From assembly GCA_019918135.1 (NCBI GenBank), contig WBZZ01000611.1, positions 19,105 through 83,104 of the forward strand: DNA of 64,000 nt, written 5' to 3'. Of the stretch, positions 58,220-64,000 are shown one piece after another. A program made the position numbers and the translations under genes. Each line of letters starts with the position of its first letter. Position 1 is the stretch's first letter. The DNA comes from Paulinella micropora (Eukaryota > Cercozoa > Imbricatea > Euglyphida > Paulinellidae). Below the pieces are notes generated by a model, which made no database searches, was not told the DNA's origin, and was given only the letters and a program-made list of their open reading frames with translations.

Positions 58220-60848
58220 ATGCGCTATGTCAGCGGCGACGGCGAAGCGGCCGGCAGCTGGACGGGCCGGCCCAATGGCAAGTTCTTTGACTCCCGGCCG
58301 CTGCCTTTCAAACAGCAGGGCAACAGCGGCGGTATTTTCGGAAATCTGGCCAAGGCCAAAGCCCTCATGCGCCATGTCAATCTCGACTACATGAACAGCC
58401 TGGTCGATGCCAAGCGCGAACTTAAGCCCGGCGCTCCTGTCGATAAAGGAGGAGGCGGCGGCAGCGGTGCCAAGCCGACGGTGGTCCTGAAGGAGGCGGC
58501 AGCGGTGCCAAGCCTAGCACGACACCGGAAAACAAATTCGACGGCGCCGAGGCTCTGCAGTTGCCGGAGAACAACAACGAGGACACGTTCATGGCGGACG
58601 CGCCGCCAGCAGCGGACGCGAAAGAGGCGGAACCGGAGGCACACGAAGGAAACCAGCTGCAGGCGGTCCCGCCCAAGTCGGCCGAGAAGCCCCGTTCCAC
58701 CAAAATCCAGGCTGAACAAACACAACTGGCTCATCGAAATCAAGAGCTGGAGCTACGGAGAAAAAACAACGAAGAAAAGAGAAAGCTAGACATGGCAAAG
58801 TTTGACCAAGAGCAAGAAGAGGCATACAAAGAAACGAAACAGAAGGAACACGAGGAGGAAATGAAGCTCAGAAGGCTGCAGCTAGAGCAACAACAATTGG
58901 AGGCGGAGAACGAACTGAAGATCAGGAGCGAGGAACAACAAGCCAGGGCTATTTCTGAGACGGCCCAAAAGATGAAAGAATCATCAGATAAGCTGGCACT
59001 CCTCAGAAAAAGGAATGCGGAACACGCAGAGAGTATAGCACTGATAAAAGCGGGCGGAGAGGTTACCGCTAACCGGATTGAACAAGGCACGAATAAGACC
59101 AATCACGGGTGCAATCCGGTGCTGACCGACACGGCCGCTGCCAACAACGAGGCAGCTCCAAGTCGGCCGGATCCAGAACAGCGCGAACAGCCAGCTGGCC
59201 ATCGGGGCGGCCGAGACTGGCGCAGGGTCGCGGGCGAGAAGCAGAACGCAGTGCTCGGGACATGCGCGGGTAGGGATATCCAGCGCCAGGCCCTGTTAAC
59301 ACAAGGCCAGGCGACCGACCAGCACAACGTCCAACAGGCAAACAGAACGCGGAGGCCGCCAAGCTGTACATCGGCAGCCAGCAATCCTCTGCCAAACAGG
59401 TCCAGGCCATCGAAAACACCATCAGAGACTCTGTTCAGATGTGGAAGGAGGGACAGAAGGGCCAGGCCGCGTCACAAATTGCAGACATCGCGTTTGCCTT
59501 GACCGCGGCACCAAACGGAAGCACTAGCGCCCTGGCGATAGAGGGCGGCGCTACTACGGCACCGCCAGGCAGCAGCAGCAGCAGCAGCAGCAGCTCGGCC
59601 CGGACACCGCCGCAAGTTTGCCCGGTTCGAGATGGAGAAGATGATGGAGACCATCGACAAGCTCTCAAAAGAAGACGAATACTACGACTTGACGGCGGCG
59701 GCCGAGACGTACGTGGCCGGCCTCTGAATTTCTGTCTCAAGAACGCGGTCGAGTTAGAGGACGGATTTACCAGCGTCGCGCAACAAGTGGCGCGCAAGCT
59801 GAGCGGCAAAGACGGTTACCTCGCGGAGAACGTGCGTGAGCAGCTCCAGTCTATTCTGAAACAACTGAAGCGACGAGAGCCAACGACTTCGAAAACCCGG
59901 GCGATGAAGTCGACGACGATATTGGCATGGACGACGGCTCGCCCGCCGAAGAAGAGAAAGAAGAAGAAGAAGAAAAGAGACAGCCCGATGGTATCGGAGC
60001 CGGACGAAAAAAGTACCGTTCCGCTCTACAGACACAGGCCCTGTCAGCATCCCCGCGGCCAGCATCAACAATACCAGTAACATCGAGCAGGTCAGCGCGC
60101 TGGCTAAAGAATACGTCGGCCGAGCGATGAAGGCTGCTGCCACGCCTAAGGAGGCCGTTGCGGGCATGAACACGCAGCTCATGACACAGACGCGTCTACG
60201 CCCAAAGGAAAAGCGTTTGTCGACGAGGTCAATAAACTCATCGGGTACCCTGCCAGGATGCTCGTCGAGTACAAGAAGGCAAGCACCGAAGAAGAGAAGA
60301 ACAAGGCGGCCTTGTTCTCTACGACAAGCTGGAGAACAAGACTGCCTTCTTCCTCCGCCCAAAACAGCAACCAGCTCGTGTTGGCTAGCGATCGATCGCG
60401 GTCTCAATTACAAGCTGCTACACCAGTTTATTACAACTGCACCGCTACAGGACGTCCCTGTTGTCGCGCAGATGGTCGTTGCCCCGTATGTCCAGGAATA
60501 TCTCAAACACCCGGACAGGAAGGATGCACTCCATGAGCAGTTAAAAGACGGTATAGTCTCCTCTCGAAGATAGGCAAGAACCAGAACCTGGAAGTCTTCG
60601 GAAAGAACCTGGCGCTGATCATGAGGACCGCGGGCGTGACAGCTGTGCCCGACCGCGTCGGGGCTCTCAAAGCAGAAAGGCGAGTACAAGGCACACCTAG
60701 AACAAAAGGCAGTTCTACACCGGCGCCGTCAAACAGCAAGAATACAGTGAAAGCCATCGAAGAAGGGAAGGCCACGAGCGTAAAGGGCAGGCGCAAGCAA
60801 AGCAAAAAACCAAAAGTTAGTAATCAGCTGATCACACCGGGTCCCTGA
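58220..60848 (+). pseudogene. large coiled-coil structural-type gene or genes, heavily frameshifted
   Basis: Starts MRYVSGDGEAAGSWTGRPNG at 58220. Coding-like composition passes through at least five frames: Gly-rich linker near 58450; charged coiled coil 58690-59060 (RKLDMAKFDQEQEEAYKETK); Ser run encoded by (CAG)n at 59570-59594; helical parts near 59730-59880 (SVAQQVARKLSGKDGY); and a Lys-rich end at 60848. It could be one protein of about 870 codons or several. Probably virion components. I recognise no family. Confidence 0.4.
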
Positions 60849-60861
60849 CAATAAAAAAGAC

Positions 60862-61080
60862 ATGCAGCACCTGGCCTTCTTCGACCCGACCTTGGCACTG
60901 GCCCTGGGCAAAGTCAACGAAAAACAGGCGCGCGTAGCGGGGCAGAAACGCCGACAACAAGAGGACGCCGAAAAAAAGGCGATCGAAGTTCTGCAGACTA
61001 CGGTAGCCGAAGCGCCATCGAGAAAGTCTTCAAGCAGCCGGCCATTCCTGATGCCACATCTTGCTAGAAGTGACGCCTGA
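60862..61080 (+). CDS. small helical protein, unknown
   Basis: A 72-residue frame, MQHLAFFDPTLALALGKVNE.. , with a charged helix (QKRRQQEDAEKKAIEVLQTT). The end may be altered: beyond about 61020 another frame (EVTPEQPPVASSS) reads better, so an indel is possible. Starts 14 bp after the preceding gene. Confidence 0.35.
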   Translation: MQHLAFFDPTLALALGKVNEKQARVAGQKRRQQEDAEKKAIEVLQTTVAEAPSRKSSSSRPFLMPHLARSDA

Positions 61081-61149
61081 ACAGCCGCCCGTTGCGAGCA
61101 GCAGCTGATTGGCGGCGGCAAGTAATTAAAAAAAATTCTTGTCGGGTGA

Positions 61150-61164
61150 CTTTATAATACGACC
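61150..61164 (+). promoter_or_regulatory. TTATAATACGA element before ATG
   Basis: GACTTTATAATACGACC directly precedes the ATG at 61165. The same TATAATACGA string precedes the ATG at 63788. Confidence 0.45.
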
Positions 61165-61772
61165 ATGAGCAACCGAGGCCCTACCGTGCCCCTAGTCAAC
61201 ACCGGCGAAGAAAAGGCGGCCGCCGCCCAGGCCAACCAGGTCGAGCATGGTACCGAGACCCGGCCGGTCATCCAGACCGACTCGCTCGCTACCAGCTCGA
61301 TCATCTACTCGGCCCTGAAAGGAGTAACAGTCGAGGGGGCGGAGGGAGTCTCTCAAAACATGCAGAAGGTGGCCAGCGCCTGTCGCAGAACTCGCTGGCC
61401 CTTGGTACAAAGGAGGTTTTGCTCGTCGGCATGCCCGATGAGATCGAGAGTGTACGGAGACTTTGTAAAAAACTGCGCCGCCGCGGCAACGCGCCTACGA
61501 GGGGAGACAACAACGCCAACATGCTGCCGTGGCTGACGGAAATCAGAAGAACGTACGGGAACAACTGGGGGCTGCATGCAGGTTTCGGCGTTCGTGGAAC
61601 AGTACCAAGCGGCCAAATCAGAGACCAGCATGGGCGGCTATCCCCGCGGTATCTAAGCTCGATCGGCTCTGTGCGCGGCTGGACCTCTATCCACAGGGAA
61701 ATGCAGCCTACATCTTGGATAAGAAATTTTAATCTTGCGGCCGTAAGAGCAAAGAAAAGAGGTCCTAGATGA
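61165..61772 (+). pseudogene. unknown protein, frameshifted
   Basis: Starts MSNRGPTVPLVNTGEEKAAA. The frame is coherent to about 61385 (SSIIYSALKGVTVEGAEGVS), then changes more than once before the end at 61772. Its stop overlaps the next ATG (ATGA arrangement). Soluble, Ala/Gly/Thr-rich; probably structural. Confidence 0.35.
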
Positions 61773-62426
61773 CCGATCCGTTTGCTAACCTCGAGCCGCC
61801 TACCGCTGAACTTCTCCCTCTCCACCGCCGCCGGTCGTCGAGGTCAAACAGCCGGCGGCCAAGCGACGCAGGACGGCCGCTCCTTCTCAAGCGAGCCTGG
61901 CACGGCGCCTGGCCGCACCGTCGTCGTCAGCAGAACCACAAGACCCAGTGCTGCGCGATGACCCGAACTACAGGCTCTTGTGCGCTTATGGCCGCAGCGC
62001 CCTAATTGGACCAAGCTCAAAAAAGCGCACATCAACTGCGACCCGAAAGCCCTGCGCAGGCTGCCCAGACAGAAGCTGCCGCTGTTGGACGAAGTTGAGG
62101 AAGTGCTGGAAGGCGAACTGTCTGGCGAGCTGGCGGATGCCGTGCTCAAGCAAGGGCTCGTGTGCCTCGAAAATCTGGTAGCGAGCCGGTCGCGTTACCA
62201 AATCTCGGGCACGACCGAGGCCTGCTTTACAAATGACAGGTGGTGTTTCTTGCTAGAAAGAGCCAAGCTGCGCGCGGGCATCGGGCTGCAGCGCCTGGAC
62301 CCTATGACAGAGCTAGCTCTGTTGACGGCGCAGACTGCCGCCATCACTCATGCCAAGAACACGATGTTTGTAGCACAGCCAGCTAGCCAAGCTACAAATC
62401 TGGACGCACCCGCGCCCGAGAAGTAG
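61769..62426 (+). pseudogene. unknown protein with helical C-terminus, frameshifted
   Basis: Starts MTDPFANLEPPTAELLP, overlapping the previous stop. A Pro/Ala linker follows in another frame, then from about 61990 a well-formed segment: PNWTKLKKAHINCDPKALRR, LPLLDEVEEVLEGELSGELA, and NDRWCFLLERAKLRAGIGLQ, ending NLDAPAPEK. AATAAA follows at about 62431. Not recognised. Confidence 0.4.
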
Positions 62427-62481
62427 ATCAATAAAAAAATTTATTTTGTTGTGCGCCAATTAAGCATCTCCGAAAAGAAAA

Positions 62482-62956
62482 ATGTCCGAAATGGTGAGCG
62501 ACCTGTTTTCTCTTGAAAACTTTGCTCGGTCCGGCACGGCCGCCGTTTGCCTACGTGGCCGCCCCGGTCGTGATCCCCGGCAACACTTATTTCAGCCTCT
62601 CGGCTGTCCCTGGCTTGAGCGGCGTCGTCGTCGAAAAGAGCAAGGGGCTAGCGGTAGTGGCTTTCTTGACTGCCACTGCATCGATTTAATCCAGTCGCGC
62701 GTGCTGAACCGCACGAAAGAAGGCCGGCTAGCCGCTTACCCTTCCCTCGCCGTGCACGTGGCCGGAGGAGGCCTGCTGTTTGCTATGCTGCCAAGCTCAT
62801 GGGCAGCGGCCAGTTTGGGCTAGTAGGCGACGGAGACGCTCAACAGTTTTCTTGATCGGGCGCTCTCGGAAGTGTTCAGCCAATATTTCTACGAAAATTA
62901 CCTGAACCCGCGGCCAAGGACTACCGCTTCTAAACAAAAAAAGAATCTTGTGTAGC
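62482..62956 (+). pseudogene. unknown virion-type protein, frameshifted
   Basis: Starts MSEMVSDLFSLENFARSG, then in another frame PFAYVAAPVVIPGNTYFSLS and KGLAVVAFLTATASI, a beta-rich pattern, then YPSLAVHVAGGGLLFAML and a tail ending near 62956. Three or four indels are needed. It could be a small jelly-roll protein, but this cannot be shown. Confidence 0.35.
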
Positions 62957-62971
62957 TAGTCTAGAGTGAAA

Positions 62972-63495
62972 ATGCTAGTGGAGGAAGCTCTGCTGGCCTG
63001 GGCCCTGATCGTTACAGCCGCTATCATCGTGGTCACCTGCTGCAAACGACTCTTTCGTCATCAAAGATCTCGTGCGACCTCGACAAGCCGCTGCCCACAC
63101 ACTACGTGACGCTCGATGACATCCTCCGGCGGCCTTACCAAGCGCCAAGCGCTGCAGAAGCTCTTTGCGGACCTGGAGACTGTGCTGGACAACTGGGGGC
63201 TGCTGTCTGCCGGCGAGAGCAAGGACCTGCGGATGCAGTGGAACTTAGGTCTTGAGCACAAGTTGCGACCGTTGAAAAGTTCTTTTTGCCTGCCTACAAG
63301 GACGGCAAGCTGCCGCGTACGTCCGGAGCGAAGCCGGCATCTGGTTTGAGCTGGCCGCGAGTGCTCGTGCTCCGACCGCCCTGCAACAGCTGCAGCAAAG
63401 ATTTCTGGCCAAGCAGAGTCTGGCCAAGGACGCTCAGTTCCTGGGACAAATTACGCAAGTCATGGAACGCATCTGCCAAGTCATTGTCTTTTAAA
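62972..63495 (+). pseudogene. membrane-anchored protein, frameshifted
   Basis: ATG at 62972: MLVEEALLAWALIVTAAIIV then VTCCKRLF, a single membrane anchor followed by basic residues. After about 40 codons the frame is lost; downstream pieces in other frames (TKRQALQKLFADLETVLDNW, FLGQITQVMERICQVIVF) look coding and helical. Probably a virion membrane protein of about 170 residues. Confidence 0.4.
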
Positions 63496-63543
63496 TAATT
63501 AAAAAATTTAATTTTCGTGACTCACTAAGTTTAAATAAGAAAG

Positions 63544-63779
63544 ATGGGCAAGAATTGCCGTACCAGAGCTATGCAGAACAGCAAGAAATAGGTCGTCGGG
63601 TGCACGAGGCTTCTTCCCTGAAAAGACACGCTAGATTCAGAGAAGAAAGACAAGCTGATAGGCGAGCGAACAAGTCAGTCAAAGCCGCTGCTAGGAAGGA
63701 GCACAGGGAAGAACGGAGAGAGCGGGGCCGTGATGATCATGAAATAAAAAAAAAATCTTCTTTGTGCTTAATATTATAA
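63544..63779 (+). pseudogene. small basic protein, frameshifted at the start
   Basis: The ATG at 63544 gives a 15-codon frame; a shift near 63555 opens a frame with YQSYAEQQEIGRRVHEASSL and a Lys/Arg-rich helix (RFREERQADRRANKSVKAAA). A small nucleic acid binding protein is plausible; not recognised. Confidence 0.35.
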
Positions 63780-63787
63780 TACGATCG
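63768..63787 (+). promoter_or_regulatory. TTATAATACGA element before ATG
   Basis: AATATTATAATACGATCG directly before the ATG at 63788; shares TATAATACGA with 61150-61164. Confidence 0.45.
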
Positions 63788-64000
63788 ATGTCTTCCGCCA
63801 CCGTCGTCGTGCCTCCGCAGAAGCTGCAAAAAATCTCTACCGGCAGGTGTGCCCGTAACGGCCAGGAGATCTTGATTGACCCCGAGCACGCCCGTGCGAT
63901 CAATGCGCGCCCTTGCTGGACTCAAACTGTCATGGCGCCCGCCGCCGCGACCTCGGCGCTGAGCAACACTGCGTTTTTTAGCTTTATCTGGAAAACAACC
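63788..64000 (+). CDS. start of an unknown gene, runs off the window
   Basis: Open from the ATG at 63788 to the window end (71 codons): MSSATVVVPPQKLQKISTGR, then ILIDPEHARAINARPCWTQT. It has the repeated TATAATACGA upstream element. The capsid gene of this region has not appeared yet and could be this gene or one further right, but the 71 residues visible do not decide it. Confidence 0.45.
   Translation, partial: MSSATVVVPPQKLQKISTGRCARNGQEILIDPEHARAINARPCWTQTVMAPAAATSALSNTAFFSFIWKTT

Larger units (their letters stand above)
38853..64000. other. GC-rich degraded NCLDV-like viral region
   Basis: Compact, intronless genes on both strands with short gaps, encoding ribonucleotide reductase, clamp, VLTF3-like and FCS zinc finger proteins, A32-like ATPase, polymerase plus helicase and a tyrosine recombinase. 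This set marks the nucleocytoplasmic large DNA viruses. Lesions in most genes suggest an endogenised, decaying copy or an uncorrected assembly. It continues past the window end. Confidence 0.7.

Noticed and set aside
63788-64000. Major capsid gene of the GC-rich region
   Set aside because: Only 71 codons are visible and no jelly-roll signature can be recognised, so I did not make the call.

Overview
The window is a piece of a eukaryotic genome, probably a protist or alga, that is filled with virus-derived DNA. The evidence is long trinucleotide and tetranucleotide microsatellites, a mobile element with a target-site duplication, and dense intronless genes that match only eukaryotic DNA viruses. 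I cannot name the host. Base composition steps sharply: AT-rich from 1 to about 16.5 kb, somewhat less AT-rich from 17.0 to 37.7 kb, and GC-rich from 38.8 kb to the end.

Region 1 (1 to about 16.5 kb, called E1) is most of a Polinton-like virus (PLV), cut by the left window edge. On the plus strand it carries the virion module: fibre with a peptidase S74 end, packaging ATPase, small basic protein, coiled-coil protein, adenain-like protease, minor and major capsid proteins, and a second large beta-rich protein. On the minus strand it carries two GKYKGK-type (DUF3820-like) proteins, a protein-primed family B DNA polymerase with exonuclease, and three small genes.

Region 2 (16999-37696, called E2) is a second, complete PLV of 20.7 kb in the opposite orientation. 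It has terminal inverted repeats of about 390 bp and a 6-bp target duplication (CGAATT). Its virion module is colinear and clearly homologous to that of E1, but its replication gene is a different polymerase joined to a Pif1-like SF1 helicase. It also carries RING, lipase, DUF3223-like and F-box-like genes and an rve integrase that runs into the right repeat. Several genes in both elements have frameshifts or stops, so both look like decaying proviruses (or the assembly has indel errors). Each element has its own family of short palindromes, some of them inside genes.

Region 3 (38.8-64 kb) starts after a microsatellite-rich spacer. It is a compact GC-rich gene array with markers of nucleocytoplasmic large DNA viruses (NCLDV): ribonucleotide reductase large subunit, a PCNA-like clamp, a VLTF3-like factor, an FCS-type zinc finger protein, an A32-like packaging ATPase, and a polymerase plus SF2 helicase gene. 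It also has a tyrosine recombinase that resembles telomere resolvases, and a cluster of seven 54-55 bp inverted-repeat units. Almost every gene carries lesions. No capsid gene is recognisable before the window ends. This combination is the best candidate here for an undescribed virus lineage.

Three different replication modules and two independent packaging systems therefore lie within 64 kb. All function calls rest on reading motifs by eye; no database search was run.
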